NCBI RefSeq assembly: GCF_002127215.1
Contig: NZ_NFUT01000006.1
Span: 163,347 to 227,346 of the forward strand
Source of the DNA: Hydrogenophaga sp. IBVHS2
GTDB taxonomy: Bacteria > Pseudomonadota > Gammaproteobacteria > Burkholderiales > Burkholderiaceae_C
DNA: 64,000 bases
Reading direction: 5' to 3'
Below are positions 48,202 to 58,820 of the stretch, one piece after another. Made by a program: the position numbers and the translations under genes. A model generated the notes under the pieces. That model was not told the DNA's origin. It worked only from the letters and a program-made list of their open reading frames with translations, and ran no database searches. How positions within the stretch are numbered: position 1 is the stretch's first letter; every line of letters starts with the position of its first letter.

Positions 48202-50298
48202 TCAGGACGCCAGCTGACCCGGCCGACCGTTGCCGGTGTCGGCGGGCGCGGTGGCCACCGGTTCGGTGAGCAGGCGAACGCAGAACCAGGCGCCCGGCGC
48301 GTCGGCGTGGTTGCCGGCCTCGATGTGGCCGCCGTAGCGCTCCACCAGGCCCTGGCTGATCCACAGCCCCAGCCCGTTGCCGTCGTTCTTGGTGGTGAAG
48401 AACGGGCGGAACAGCCGCTCCCGCGCCGCCGCCGACAGCCCCGGTCCCTCGTCCTTCACCCACAGGCTCGCGCCCGAGCCGTCCTCGTGGTCGCGGGTGA
48501 CCAGCGTGAGGCGGCCGCCGTCGGGCATGGCCTGGATGGCGTTGATCAGCAGGTTGATGACCACCTGCTGCAGCTCCTGCCGGTTCATGCCCACCGGCCG
48601 GGTGGCCTGCAGGTCGCGCTCCACCAAGATGCGGGTCTGGGACAGCAGGTGGGCCACCAGCACCAGCGAGTCGGCCACGGTGCGGTTCAGGTCGAGTGCG
48701 GTCACGTAGCCGCCGAACTCGGTGGGGCGGGCGTACTGCAGCAGCTGCGTGACGATGATGCGCATGCGTTCGACCTGCTGGTCCAGCAGCGTCAGTTCGT
48801 CCTTCACGCTGCCGGCCTGCGGGCCCAGGGTCTCGCGCATGAGGTCGAGGTTGCCCTGCATCACGGCAATCGGGTTGTTGATCTCGTGGGCGATGCTGGC
48901 GGTGAGCTGGCCGATGGCGGCCAGCTTCTCGCTCTTGACCAGCTGGGCCTGGGCCAGCTGCAGCGATGCGTTGCTGGCCTGCAGTTCTTCGGTGCGCTCG
49001 GCCACCTTGCGGTCCAGCTCGTCGGCCCAGCGCTGCAGCGCCTCGGTCTTGTCCTCGATGGCGTCCAGCAGTTCGTCCAGGTGGCCGGCCAGCGCCCCGA
49101 GTTCGTCGCGTGCGGCCAGGGGGCCGACCCGGGCGCCGGTGTGGCCGTCCTCGATGCGCTGCATGGTGCGGTTCATCTGTTCCACCGGCTGGAAGATGCT
49201 GCGCGCCCAGCGCAGCGAGAACCAGGCCGACATGGCCATCACGCCCAGGAAGATCAGCCCGATCACGCCCAGCATGGCGTAGCGCAGCAGGGTGAAGGGC
49301 GCTTCGGTGAAGCCCACGTACAGCATGCCGATGCGCCGGCCCTGGGCATCGACCAGCGGGTCGTAGGCCGACACGTACCAGTCGTTCACCACGAAGGCCC
49401 GGTCCAGCCAGGTCCGGCCTTCGGCCAGCACGGTCTCCCGCACCGTCTGCGACACCCGGGTGCCGATGGCCCGCTGGTCCTGGAACAGCCGCACGTTGGT
49501 GGTGATTCGCACATCGTCCAGGAACAGCGTGGCGGTGCCCCGGCTGCCGAAGGGCAGGGCGTCGTCCGGGTAGACGATGCGGTTGATGTGATCGATGAAG
49601 CCCAGGTTCTGGTTGAGCAGCATGCCGCCGGCCAGCAGCGCCACCGTCCGGCCCTGGGCGTCCCGCACCGGCAGCGCGGACAGCACCACCATGGCCCGGG
49701 TCTCGGTGTCGCGCTCGGCCGGCGCGGCGTTTCGGGTCGGGACCAGCGGGATGTTCACCTGCTGCATCAGGTGCGGCGCCAGCGCCTGCAGCTCAAGGGC
49801 CTCCAGCCGCATGAGTTGCGCCTGCCGGTGGATGCCGGTCCGGTCCACGGCTTCCAGCACCGGCGCCGGCATCGCTGCCTGTGCGTGTCCGGCGTCGGCG
49901 CTGCTCAGGCCGGCGGGCAGGGCGCGCGCCAGCGGACGGCCCTCCGGGTCGTACAGCGCCAGGAAGTCCAGCTGCAGCAGCTCGCGGTCCACGGCCAGCT
50001 GCTGCTCCAGCGTGTTGCGCTGCCCGGGGCTGCGCAAGGCATCGGCCAGCGCGCGCGACCGGGCCACGCCCCGGGTGCCCGAACCCACCTCGGCCAGCAC
50101 CTGCTGGAAGTAGCCATTGGCCACGGCCAGATCGCTGCGCACCTTGGTGATGAGCAGGCGGTCGTAGGCGGTGCTGCTCCAGGCCAGCAGCACCAGCACC
50201 AGCAGCGGGAAGGCCACCAGCAGCGGCAGCAAGGCCATGGCCAGCAGCTTGTTGCGCACCGAGCCGGCCAGCCACCCGGGCGTCCGCAGCGGGCTCAT
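48202..50298 (-). CDS. Sensor histidine kinase with periplasmic cache-like domain
   Basis: A 698-residue membrane sensor paired with the next regulator. First helix at about residues 18-42 (LLAMALLPLLVAFPLLVLVLLAW), a ~300-residue periplasmic domain that contains a cache-like region (VAGGMLLNQNLGFIDHINRI and WYVSAYDPLVDAQGRRIGMLYVG), a second helix about residue 340, HAMP, a short coiled coil (LQRWADELDRKVAERTEEL), the dimerisation H-box with His471 (SIAHEINNP), and the ATPase domain with N-box VINLLINAIQAM and G boxes DEGPGLS / GNGLGLWISQG. Signal not known; position inside the formate dehydrogenase island suggests a link to formate or to respiratory state. Opposite strand to all fdh genes, 22 bases after the regulator. 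Confidence 0.9.
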   Translation of the reverse strand: MSPLRTPGWLAGSVRNKLLAMALLPLLVAFPLLVLVLLAWSSTAYDRLLITKVRSDLAVANGYFQQVLAEVGSGTRGVARSRALADALRSPGQRNTLEQQLAVDRELLQLDFLALYDPEGRPLARALPAGLSSADAGHAQAAMPAPVLEAVDRTGIHRQAQLMRLEALELQALAPHLMQQVNIPLVPTRNAAPAERDTETRAMVVLSALPVRDAQGRTVALLAGGMLLNQNLGFIDHINRIVYPDDALPFGSRGTATLFLDDVRITTNVRLFQDQRAIGTRVSQTVRETVLAEGRTWLDRAFVVNDWYVSAYDPLVDAQGRRIGMLYVGFTEAPFTLLRYAMLGVIGLIFLGVMAMSAWFSLRWARSIFQPVEQMNRTMQRIEDGHTGARVGPLAARDELGALAGHLDELLDAIEDKTEALQRWADELDRKVAERTEELQASNASLQLAQAQLVKSEKLAAIGQLTASIAHEINNPIAVMQGNLDLMRETLGPQAGSVKDELTLLDQQVERMRIIVTQLLQYARPTEFGGYVTALDLNRTVADSLVLVAHLLSQTRILVERDLQATRPVGMNRQELQQVVINLLINAIQAMPDGGRLTLVTRDHEDGSGASLWVKDEGPGLSAAARERLFRPFFTTKNDGNGLGLWISQGLVERYGGHIEAGNHADAPGAWFCVRLLTEPVATAPADTGNGRPGQLAS

Positions 50299-50320
50299 GC
50301 GCCCGCCGCGCGAAGGCGGT

Positions 50321-51691
<1,371 letters not shown>

Positions 51692-51769
51692 GGGGCGCGA
51701 TTCTACGAACGAGACCCAGAAAATCGCTCGGGAATTGGCGCAAATCCGACGGTGCTGCGGGTCCATCAC

Positions 51770-51817
51770 GACAACTTGTCGCGCGACAAGTTGTCGCACG
51801 AGGCATGACAACTTGTC
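51770..51817. promoter_or_regulatory. Three palindromic sites (GACAASTTGTC), predicted response-regulator enhancers
   Basis: GACAACTTGTC at 51770-51780, GACAAGTTGTC at 51785-51795 and GACAACTTGTC at 51807-51817. The first two together form a perfect 28-base palindrome centred near 51782. Spacing of starts is 15 and 22 bases. They sit just upstream of the sigma54-type regulator gene and ~100 bases upstream of a sigma54 promoter on the plus strand, the layout of upstream activating sequences. That this regulator binds them is inferred. Confidence 0.75.
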
Positions 51818-51887
51818 ACTTGCTCAGGGGATTCCACCGGTGCCTCGCGGCAGCCTGACTGCTTTGCAAAGGCGGGCTGAAGCCTTT

Positions 51888-51902
51888 GTGACTATCTGTC
51901 AC
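51888..51902. promoter_or_regulatory. GTGAC-N5-GTCAC inverted repeat
   Basis: A perfect 5-base inverted repeat with a 5-base centre (GTGAC TATCT GTCAC) lies 13 bases before the sigma54 promoter; could be a binding site for a second factor. Weak evidence. Confidence 0.35.
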
Positions 51903-51914
51903 GTCCTCATGTTC

Positions 51915-51930
51915 TGGCACGGATCTCGCT
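51915..51930 (+). promoter_or_regulatory. Sigma54 promoter for the formate dehydrogenase genes
   Basis: TGGCACGGATCTCGCT matches the -24/-12 consensus: the GG (51916-51917) and GC (51928-51929) are separated by exactly ten bases. Transcription would start about 51941 and give a leader of ~175 bases before the first gene. It is the only good match that I see in the region and it sits downstream of the triple palindrome, so a role with the NtrC-type regulator is likely. Confidence 0.75.
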
Positions 51931-52115
51931 TTGACGCCCGGCCGAAAAGGTGCTGATCGCCCCGGGGGCGGTCAGCGGTCTTCGGTCCCCCTGGCGACAG
52001 GGGCCAGGAGGGGGTTCACGCGGTTGCACGGCGTTCAGGCCGACGGTAGATTCCCGCCCTATGCAAAGTACCCGCAAGTGGATCGCGGGTGCTCGAGTTC
52101 AACCTGGAGACATGC

Positions 52116-52340
52116 ATGACCAAGTCCCCCCGCACTGAAGGCGAAGGCCAATCGCGCCTGAGCCGTCGTACCTTGTTCGCCGGTGCTTCCACCGTCGGTG
52201 CACTGGCGGCCGCCGCCACCGTGCTGCCGCGCGTGAGCGCCGAAGCGCCCGCTGCCGAGGCCAAGCCCGCGCCCACCAAGGGCGGTGGCTACAGCCTCAC
52301 GGCGCACGTCAAGCAGTACTACCAGACCACCCGTCTGTAA
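52116..52340 (+). CDS. Formate dehydrogenase-region Tat-target small protein
   Basis: A 74-residue protein with a twin-arginine signal (LSRRTLFAGASTVGALAAAATV, about residues 14-36) and a short mature part of about 30 residues ending GGGYSLTAHVKQYYQTTRL. This is the conserved small protein that precedes FDH3-type fdhA genes (the formate dehydrogenase region TAT target family). Probably exported or membrane-held and stabilising the complex; function not shown. GGAG lies 8 bases upstream of ATG 52116. First gene behind the sigma54 promoter. Confidence 0.85.
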   Translation: MTKSPRTEGEGQSRLSRRTLFAGASTVGALAAAATVLPRVSAEAPAAEAKPAPTKGGGYSLTAHVKQYYQTTRL

Positions 52341-52431
52341 TCCGCTTCCGTTTTCCCCGTCCCCACGAACCGTCCGCCGCCGTGACCGCTGTTTGCGCAG
52401 ACACCACGCCGGCTCATCAGGAGGCATGCAA

Positions 52432-55401
52432 ATGCTGCTGACCAAAAAGAATTCCTCTGCGGGTGGTCACGTTTCCCACGTGCACTCCACCTTCGTGCAC
52501 AACCTCAAGCGCGGCCTGTCGGCAGCGCTGCCCACCATGGACCGCCGCGCCTTTCTGCGCCGCTCGGGCCTGGGCGTGGGCGTCGGTCTGGCAGCGACCC
52601 AGCTCTCGCTGGTGAAGAAGTCGCACGCCGCCAGCGGCAAGTCGATCGACGGCACCGGCAAGATCGAAGTGCGCCGCACCGTCTGCACCCACTGCTCGGT
52701 GGGCTGCGCCACCGACGCCATCGTCGAGAACGGCGTGTGGGTGCGTCAGGAAGCCGTGTTCGATTCGCCGATCAACCTCGGCGCCCACTGCGCCAAGGGT
52801 GCGGCCCTGCGTGAGCACGGCCACGGCGAGTACCGCCTGCGCTATCCGATGAAGCTGGTCAACGGCAAGTACCAGCGCATCAGCTGGGACGAGGCCTACA
52901 ACGGCATCGTGGCCAAGATGAAGGCCCTGCGCGAAGCCAGCGGTCCGGACTCGGTCTACTTCATCGGTTCGTCCAAGCACAACAACGAGCAGGCCTACCT
53001 GCTGCGCAAGTTCGTCAGCTTCTGGGGCACCAACAACTGCGACCACCAGGCCCGCATCTGCCACTCCACCACGGTGGCCGGCGTTGCCAACACCTGGGGT
53101 TACGGTGCCATGACCAACTCCTACAACGACATGCAGAACGCCAAGGTGGCGCTCTACATCGGCTCCAACGCGGCTGAAGCCCACCCGGTGTCGATGCTGC
53201 ACATGCTGCATGCCAAGGAGAACGGCTGCAAGATGATCGTGGTGGATCCGCGCTTCACCCGCACCGCCGCCAAGGCCGACGAGTTCGTGCGCATCCGCTC
53301 GGGCTCCGACATCCCCTTCCTGTTCGGTGTGCTCTATCACATCTTCAAGAACGGCTGGGAAGACAAGCAGTACATCAACGACCGTGTCTACGGCATGGAA
53401 GACGTCAAGAAGGACGTCATGGCCAAGTGGACCCCGGCCGCCGTGGAAGAGGCCTGCGGCGTGAAGGAAGAGCAGGTCTTCAAGGTTGCGAAGATGCTGC
53501 ACGAGAACAACCCGGGCACCATCGTGTGGTGCATGGGCCAGACGCAGCACACCATCGGCAACGCCATCGTGCGTGCCTCGTGCATCCTGCAGCTGGCGCT
53601 GGGCAACATCGGCAAGACCGGTGGCGGCACCAACATCTTCCGTGGTCACGACAACGTGCAGGGCGCGACCGACGTCGGCCCGAACCCGGACTCCCTGCCG
53701 GGCTATTACGGCCTGGCCGCCGGCTCCTGGAAGCACTTCGCTGCCACCTGGGGCGTGGACTACGAGTGGATCAAGAAGCAGTACGCCGAAGGCATGATGG
53801 AGAAGCCCGGCATCACCGTCTCCCGCTGGATCGACGGCGTGCTGGAGAACAACGAGCTGATCGACCAGGGCCCGAACCTGCGCGGTGTGTTCTTCTGGGG
53901 CCATGCGCCCAACTCCCAGACCCGTGGTCTGGAAATGAAGCGCGCCATGGACAAGCTCGACCTGCTGGTCGTGATCGATCCGTATCCCTCGGCCACCGCT
54001 TCGATGGCCGCCATGCCCGGCAAGGCCGAAGACCTGAACCCGAACCGCGAGGTGTACCTGCTGCCGGCAGCCACCCAGTTCGAGACCAGCGGTTCGTGCA
54101 CCGCCTCCAACCGCTCCATCCAGTGGCGCGAGCAGGTGATCGAGCCCCTGTGGGAGAGCCGCACCGACCACATGATCATGTACCAGCTGGCCCAGAAGCT
54201 CGGCTTCGACCAGGAACTGGTCAAGAACGTCAAGCTGGTCAAGGGCAAGGGCGGCATGGACGAGCCGCAGGTCGAAGACATCCTGCGCGAGATCAACAAG
54301 TCGGTCTGGACCATCGGCTACACCGGCCAGAGCCCGGAGCGCCTGAAGGCCCACATGCGCAACATGGCCGCCTTCGACGTCAAGACGCTAAAGGCCAAGG
54401 GCAAGGTGGTGGACAAGGAGACCGGTTACGACATGACCGGCGACTACTTCGGTCTGCCCTGGCCCTGCTACGGCACCCCGGAGCTCAAGCACCCGGGTTC
54501 GCCCAACCTGTACGACACCTCCAAGCACGTCATGGACGGCGGCGGCAACTTCCGCGCCAACTTCGGCGTCGAGCGTGACGGCAAGACCCTGCTGGCCGAG
54601 GACGGCTCGCACTCCCTGGGCGCCGAGATCACCACCGGCTACCCCGAGTTCGACCACGTGCTGCTGAAGAAGCTGGGCTGGTGGGGCGACCTGTCCGAGG
54701 CCGAGCAGAAGGCCGCCGAGGGCAAGAACTGGAAGACCGACCCGACCGGCGCGATCATCCGCGTGGCCATGAAGCACGGCTGCCATCCGTTCGGCAACGC
54801 CAAGGCCCGCGCCGTGGTGTGGAACTTCCCGGATGCCATCCCGCAGCACCGCGAGCCGGTCTACGGCACCCGCCCGGACCTGATCGCCAAGTACCCCAGC
54901 CACGACGACCAGAAGACCCGCTGGCGTCTGCCCATCCTCTACAAGTCGCTGCAGGCGAAGAACGTGGAGGAGAAGCTGCACGAGAAATTCCCGCTGATCA
55001 TGACCTCTGGCCGCCTGGTCGAATACGAGGGTGGCGGCGAGGAGACCCGCTCCAACCCGTGGCTGGCCGAGCTGCAGCAGGAGATGTTCGTCGAGATCCA
55101 CCCCAGCGTGGCCACCTCGCGCGGCATCCGCAACGGCGAGCGCGTGTGGGTGACCAGCCCGACCGGTGCCCGCATCAATGTGCAGGCCCTGGTGACCGAG
55201 CGTGTGGCGGCCGACACGGTGTTCCTGCCGTTCCACTTCTCGGGTCGCTGGCAGGGCCAGGACATGAAGCCGTACTACCCGGATGGCGCCTTCCCGGTGG
55301 TGCGTGGTGAAGCCGTCAACACGGCCACCACCTACGGCTACGACATCATCACGATGATGCAGGAAAGCAAGACCACGATCTGCAACGTGGAGCGCGCGTA
55401 A
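52432..55401 (+). CDS. fdhA: Formate dehydrogenase, catalytic alpha subunit (Mo/W-bis-PGD)
   Basis: Oxidises formate to CO2. The 989-residue subunit is exported by Tat: a long n-region precedes the RR motif DRRAFLRRSGLG (about residues 36-47). One [4Fe-4S] cluster is held by CTHCSVGCATDAI and the later HCAKG. The metal ligand is Cys210 in ARICHSTTVAG, in place of the selenocysteine of E. coli FDH-N; the following His211 is the usual catalytic partner. Molybdopterin-binding blocks (GHDNVQGATD, DPYPSATASMAA, TSGRLVEYEGGGEETRSN) are present. AGGAGG is placed 7 bases before ATG 52432, so that start is taken over ATG 52426. The metal may be Mo or W. Confidence 0.96.
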   Translation: MLLTKKNSSAGGHVSHVHSTFVHNLKRGLSAALPTMDRRAFLRRSGLGVGVGLAATQLSLVKKSHAASGKSIDGTGKIEVRRTVCTHCSVGCATDAIVENGVWVRQEAVFDSPINLGAHCAKGAALREHGHGEYRLRYPMKLVNGKYQRISWDEAYNGIVAKMKALREASGPDSVYFIGSSKHNNEQAYLLRKFVSFWGTNNCDHQARICHSTTVAGVANTWGYGAMTNSYNDMQNAKVALYIGSNAAEAHPVSMLHMLHAKENGCKMIVVDPRFTRTAAKADEFVRIRSGSDIPFLFGVLYHIFKNGWEDKQYINDRVYGMEDVKKDVMAKWTPAAVEEACGVKEEQVFKVAKMLHENNPGTIVWCMGQTQHTIGNAIVRASCILQLALGNIGKTGGGTNIFRGHDNVQGATDVGPNPDSLPGYYGLAAGSWKHFAATWGVDYEWIKKQYAEGMMEKPGITVSRWIDGVLENNELIDQGPNLRGVFFWGHAPNSQTRGLEMKRAMDKLDLLVVIDPYPSATASMAAMPGKAEDLNPNREVYLLPAATQFETSGSCTASNRSIQWREQVIEPLWESRTDHMIMYQLAQKLGFDQELVKNVKLVKGKGGMDEPQVEDILREINKSVWTIGYTGQSPERLKAHMRNMAAFDVKTLKAKGKVVDKETGYDMTGDYFGLPWPCYGTPELKHPGSPNLYDTSKHVMDGGGNFRANFGVERDGKTLLAEDGSHSLGAEITTGYPEFDHVLLKKLGWWGDLSEAEQKAAEGKNWKTDPTGAIIRVAMKHGCHPFGNAKARAVVWNFPDAIPQHREPVYGTRPDLIAKYPSHDDQKTRWRLPILYKSLQAKNVEEKLHEKFPLIMTSGRLVEYEGGGEETRSNPWLAELQQEMFVEIHPSVATSRGIRNGERVWVTSPTGARINVQALVTERVAADTVFLPFHFSGRWQGQDMKPYYPDGAFPVVRGEAVNTATTYGYDIITMMQESKTTICNVERA

Positions 55402-55431
55402 GCGGCCGGCCCACTGCAACAGGAGAACAAC

Positions 55432-56034
55432 ATGGCACGAATGAAATTCATCTGTGACGCCGAGCGCTGCATCGAGTGCAACGGCTGCGTCACCGCCTGC
55501 AAGAACGAGCACGAAGTGCCCTGGGGCGTGAACCGCCGCCGGGTCATCACCCTCAACGACGGCGTCCCCGGCGAGAAGTCGATCTCGGTGGCCTGCATGC
55601 ACTGCAGCGATGCACCCTGCATGGCCGTCTGCCCGGTGAACTGCTTCTACCGCACCGACGAAGGTGTGGTGCTGCACGACAAGGACGTCTGCATCGGCTG
55701 CGGCTACTGCTCGTACGCCTGCCCGTTCGGCGCACCGCAGTTCCCGTCGCAAGGCACCTTTGGTGTGCGCGGCAAGATGGACAAGTGCACCTTCTGCGCC
55801 GGCGGCCCCGAGGCCCACGGCAGCCAGACCGAGTTCGAGAAGTACGGTCGCAACCGTCTGGCCGAGGGCAAGCTGCCCGCCTGCGCCGAGATGTGCTCGA
55901 CCAAGGCGCTGCTGGCCGGTGACGGCGACGTGGTGGCCGACATCTTCCGCACCCGTGTCCTGACCCGCGGCAAGGGTGCCGAGGTCTGGGGCTGGGGCAC
56001 CGCCTACGGCACTGCACAAGGACAGAAATCGTGA
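55432..56034 (+). CDS. fdhB: Formate dehydrogenase FDH3-type beta subunit (4Fe-4S)
   Basis: A 200-residue electron-transfer subunit with four cluster motifs: CIECNGCVTACKNEH, CMHCSDAPCMAVCP, CIGCGYCSYACPFGAP and CTFCAGGP...CAEMC. It carries electrons from FdhA to the haem subunit. It is shorter than E. coli FdnH and lacks a membrane anchor, as in the FDH3 group. It follows fdhA by 30 bases and overlaps the next gene by four bases (GTGA). Confidence 0.95.
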   Translation: MARMKFICDAERCIECNGCVTACKNEHEVPWGVNRRRVITLNDGVPGEKSISVACMHCSDAPCMAVCPVNCFYRTDEGVVLHDKDVCIGCGYCSYACPFGAPQFPSQGTFGVRGKMDKCTFCAGGPEAHGSQTEFEKYGRNRLAEGKLPACAEMCSTKALLAGDGDVVADIFRTRVLTRGKGAEVWGWGTAYGTAQGQKS

Positions 56035-56285
56035 TCAAGCGCCTGACCCTCACCTCCGCAGCGCTGGCCGCGCTGCTGGCCCTGGCTGCCTGCGGCGACC
56101 AGCCGCAGGAGATCTCCGGCTCCGGCGTCAAGCAGGACGGTGCACCGTACACCGGCGTCGGCAAGAGCCAGTACGCCCAGGGCGGCTGGACCACCGGCGA
56201 CAAGACCAGCTGGGAACAGCAGCTCAAGGCACGTGCGCAGTACGGCCAAAACGACTACGTGCGCGTCGGCGCCCAGCCCAAGTAA
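56031..56285 (+). CDS. Small lipoprotein of the formate dehydrogenase cluster
   Basis: An 84-residue protein with a signal peptide and lipobox (LLALAAC, cysteine about residue 21) and a mature part GDQPQEISGSGVKQDGAPYTG... rich in Gly, Gln and Ser that ends DYVRVGAQPK. GTG start overlapping the fdhB stop. Not a known family by my reading, but such short lipoproteins appear beside fdhB in related clusters. Possibly assists anchoring or assembly of the periplasmic complex. Translationally coupled to fdhB, so stoichiometric expression is likely. Confidence 0.75.
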   Translation: MIKRLTLTSAALAALLALAACGDQPQEISGSGVKQDGAPYTGVGKSQYAQGGWTTGDKTSWEQQLKARAQYGQNDYVRVGAQPK

Positions 56286-56294
56286 GGTGGTTCC

Positions 56295-57485
56295 ATGACC
56301 ATTTCCCTGACCTCCCTCTGGCGGTCCGTGCTGGTGGCCTCTGCGCTGTTGATCGGCGCGGGCGCTTCGGCCCAGACGCTGAAGGTGGAACCGGCCGACG
56401 CTGCACCCGCAGCGGCACCGGCGCCATCCAGCCAAGGCGGCATCAAGGGTGCGAACATCTTCGAGATCGCCCCCGATGCCGACAAGGACCCCAACTACGC
56501 CAACCAGACCAACGCCGAACGCAAGCAGGTTCAGCCGGGCAACAACGCACCCATGTGGCGCGATGTGGGCCAGGGCGGCGTGACCGGCACCACCAGCCTG
56601 CCCTACCTCGAGTACGGCAACCTGGTGCAGGGCTTCGTGAAGTACCCGGGTTCGGCCTACACCACCGCCGGTGAAGCCTGGCGCCAGGTGCGCAACAACT
56701 GGATCATTCCCTACGGCGGCTCGCTGCTGCTGATCGCGGGTGTGGCCCTGGCCCTGTTCTACTTCGGCAAGGGCACCATCCAGCTTCACGGCAAGGAAAC
56801 CGGCCGCGTGATCGAGCGCTTCACCTATGTGGAACGCGCGGCTCACTGGGTCAACGCCATCGCCTTCGTGGTGCTGGCCGTCTCCGGCATCGTGATGGCC
56901 TTCGGCAAGTTCTTCCTGCTGCCCGTCATCGGCTCGACCCTGTTCGGCTGGCTGACCTACGCGCTGAAGAACATCCACAACTTCGTGGGCCCGGTGTTCG
57001 CCGTCTCGCTGGTCGTGGTGTTCTTCACCTTCCTCAAGGACAACTGGCCTAGCAAGGAAGACTTGCAGTGGCTGGTCAAGGCCGGTGGCCTGTTCGGCAA
57101 GGAAGAGGTGCCTTCGCACCGCTTCAATGCCGGCGAGAAGCTGGTGTTCTGGGGCGGCGTGTTCTTCCTGGGCATCATTGTGGTGGCCTCCGGCGTGTTC
57201 CTGGACAAGATCGTCCCGGGCGTCGAGTACACCCGCGCCAACATGCAGATCGCCCACATGTTCCACGGTGTCGCCACCGTGCTCATGATGGCCATGTTCA
57301 TGGGTCACATCTACATGGGCACGGTCGGCATGTCCGGTGCCTACAAGGCCATGAAGACCGGCTATGTGGACGAGACCTGGGCCAAGGAGCACCACGAGCT
57401 CTGGTACAACGACATCAAGGCCGGCAAGATCCCCGCGCAGCGCACCGCCAAGGCGGCCGCCGACGCCCAGCCGGCCAAAGCCTGA
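56295..57485 (+). CDS. fdhC: Formate dehydrogenase gamma subunit (cytochrome b)
   Basis: A 396-residue membrane subunit that takes electrons from FdhB through b haems to quinone. An N-terminal signal peptide (about residues 8-26, RSVLVASALLIGAGASAQ) and a ~110-residue periplasmic domain precede four or five helices. Haem ligands are probably the histidines in ERAAHWVNAIAF, KNIHNFVGPVF, MQIAHMFHGV and MAMFMGHIYMG. The periplasmic N-terminal part is a feature of the larger FDH gamma forms. The gene is 9 bases after the lipoprotein and 18 bases before the next small gene. Confidence 0.93.
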   Translation: MTISLTSLWRSVLVASALLIGAGASAQTLKVEPADAAPAAAPAPSSQGGIKGANIFEIAPDADKDPNYANQTNAERKQVQPGNNAPMWRDVGQGGVTGTTSLPYLEYGNLVQGFVKYPGSAYTTAGEAWRQVRNNWIIPYGGSLLLIAGVALALFYFGKGTIQLHGKETGRVIERFTYVERAAHWVNAIAFVVLAVSGIVMAFGKFFLLPVIGSTLFGWLTYALKNIHNFVGPVFAVSLVVVFFTFLKDNWPSKEDLQWLVKAGGLFGKEEVPSHRFNAGEKLVFWGGVFFLGIIVVASGVFLDKIVPGVEYTRANMQIAHMFHGVATVLMMAMFMGHIYMGTVGMSGAYKAMKTGYVDETWAKEHHELWYNDIKAGKIPAQRTAKAAADAQPAKA

Positions 57486-57503
57486 TCCCCGGAGGACACT
57501 CTC

Positions 57504-57845
57504 ATGAAACGCAGCATCCTTCTGCTCTCCCTGCTGGTGTCCGGCGCGGCTTTCGCCAAGCTGCCGGCCCCGGTGCTGACCGACGAAGCCAAGGCCAAGG
57601 CGGCCGAGGCCGCTGCCAAGACGGCCCACGGCAACAAGGTCGCGGCCTATCAGCTGTGCAAGTCCATGGACAAGGCAGCGGCCAACCACTTCAAGACCAC
57701 CGCCGGCCAGGGCAAGTCGGCCACGCCGGGTGCTCCGGCCTGCGTCGATCCGGGTCCGTTCGTGTACACCCCGGCGCCTGCCGCACCCGCCGCAGCAGCG
57801 GCTCCGGCGGCTCCGGCGGCGGCCGCCCCGGCCAAGAAGAGCTGA
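57504..57845 (+). CDS. Small exported protein after fdhC, function unknown
   Basis: A 113-residue protein with signal peptide (RSILLLSLLVSGAAFA, residues 3-18), a helical Ala/Lys-rich part (DEAKAKAAEAAAKTAHGNKVAAYQLCKSMDKAAANHFK), two cysteines (about residues 52 and 80) that may form a disulphide, and an Ala/Pro tail ending KKS. No known domain recognised; the pattern appears with FDH3-type clusters. GGAGGACAC precedes ATG 57504. Last gene before a strong terminator, so it is part of the fdh operon. Could be a periplasmic accessory or structural protein. Confidence 0.7.
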   Translation: MKRSILLLSLLVSGAAFAKLPAPVLTDEAKAKAAEAAAKTAHGNKVAAYQLCKSMDKAAANHFKTTAGQGKSATPGAPACVDPGPFVYTPAPAAPAAAAAPAAPAAAAPAKKS

Positions 57846-57867
57846 TCTTCCGCCGCTCTCTGCAAAG

Positions 57868-57889
57868 AAGGCCCTCCGGGGCCTTTTTT
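57868..57889 (+). terminator. Intrinsic terminator of the fdh operon
   Basis: AAGGCCC and GGGCCTT form a 7-base stem with a TCCG loop, followed by a run of six T (57884-57889), 22 bases after the last fdh gene stop. It separates the structural operon from fdhD. Confidence 0.88.
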
Positions 57890-57918
57890 GCTGTCCGCTC
57901 CGCCATACTCCTCACCCC

Positions 57919-58820
57919 ATGAATGCCACAGCCCCGGCAGCCCTGCCGCAACTCTCCCAGGCCCAGGCCCCGCTCACCCGTGCGGTGGAGGTGGTCAACG
58001 AATTCGGCGTGCGCAGCGAGGTCTCGATCCCTGCCGAACGCGATCTCACCGTGTACGTGGACAAGCGCGAGCTGGTCACCCTCATGACGCTGGGTGCCCA
58101 TCCCGAATGGCTGGTGCTGGGTTACCTGCTCAACCAGCGGCTGGTGCAGTCGGTGGACGAGATCGCCTCCATCCAGGTGGATTGGGACGTGTCGGCCGCC
58201 GTGGTGACCACCCGCCAGGGCATCGCCCGCATCGAGGAGCGCACCGCCAAGAAAGTGGTGACCACCGGCTGCGGTCAGGGCAGCGTGTTCGGCGGCCTGA
58301 TGGACGAGATCGACCGCATCCGCCTGCCCGAGGGCGTGCTGCGGCAGTCGCAGCTGTACGCCATCGTCAATGCCATCCGCCTGAAGGAAAGCACCTACAA
58401 GTCGGCCGGCTCGGTGCATGCGTGTGCGCTGTTCCGGGGTGACGAGCTGCAGCTGTTCGTGGAAGACGTGGGGCGCCACAACGCGGTCGACACCATTGCC
58501 GGCTGGCTGGCGCTGCAGGACCCTTCGGTCGGCGCGTCGGCCGCTGCGATCTCGGCCACCCTGCAGCCCCCGGGCCTGGACAAGGTCTTCTACACCACCG
58601 GACGGCTGACCAGCGAGATGGTGATCAAGAGCGCCCAGATGGGTGTGGCGGCCGTCATCTCGCGCAGCGGCATCACCCAGATGGGCCTGGAGGTGGCGCA
58701 GCGGGTGGGGCTGTGTGCCGTGGGCCGGGCCACCAACCGGCACTTCTTCTGTTACGCCAACCCGCATCGCCTGTTGCTGGATGCGGTACCTTCTGCCCCT
58801 TTGACTTCCTCACCGACGAC

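Noticed and set aside
51692..51811. N-terminal extension of the response regulator to 51811
   Set aside because: The added residues (FWVSFVESR and similar) do not look like coding sequence and overlap the palindromes; GTG 51691 is enough for the receiver domain.
51735..52138. Short plus-strand open frames in the fdh control region
   Set aside because: They cross the palindromic sites and the sigma54 promoter, have no ribosome sites, and read as non-coding.
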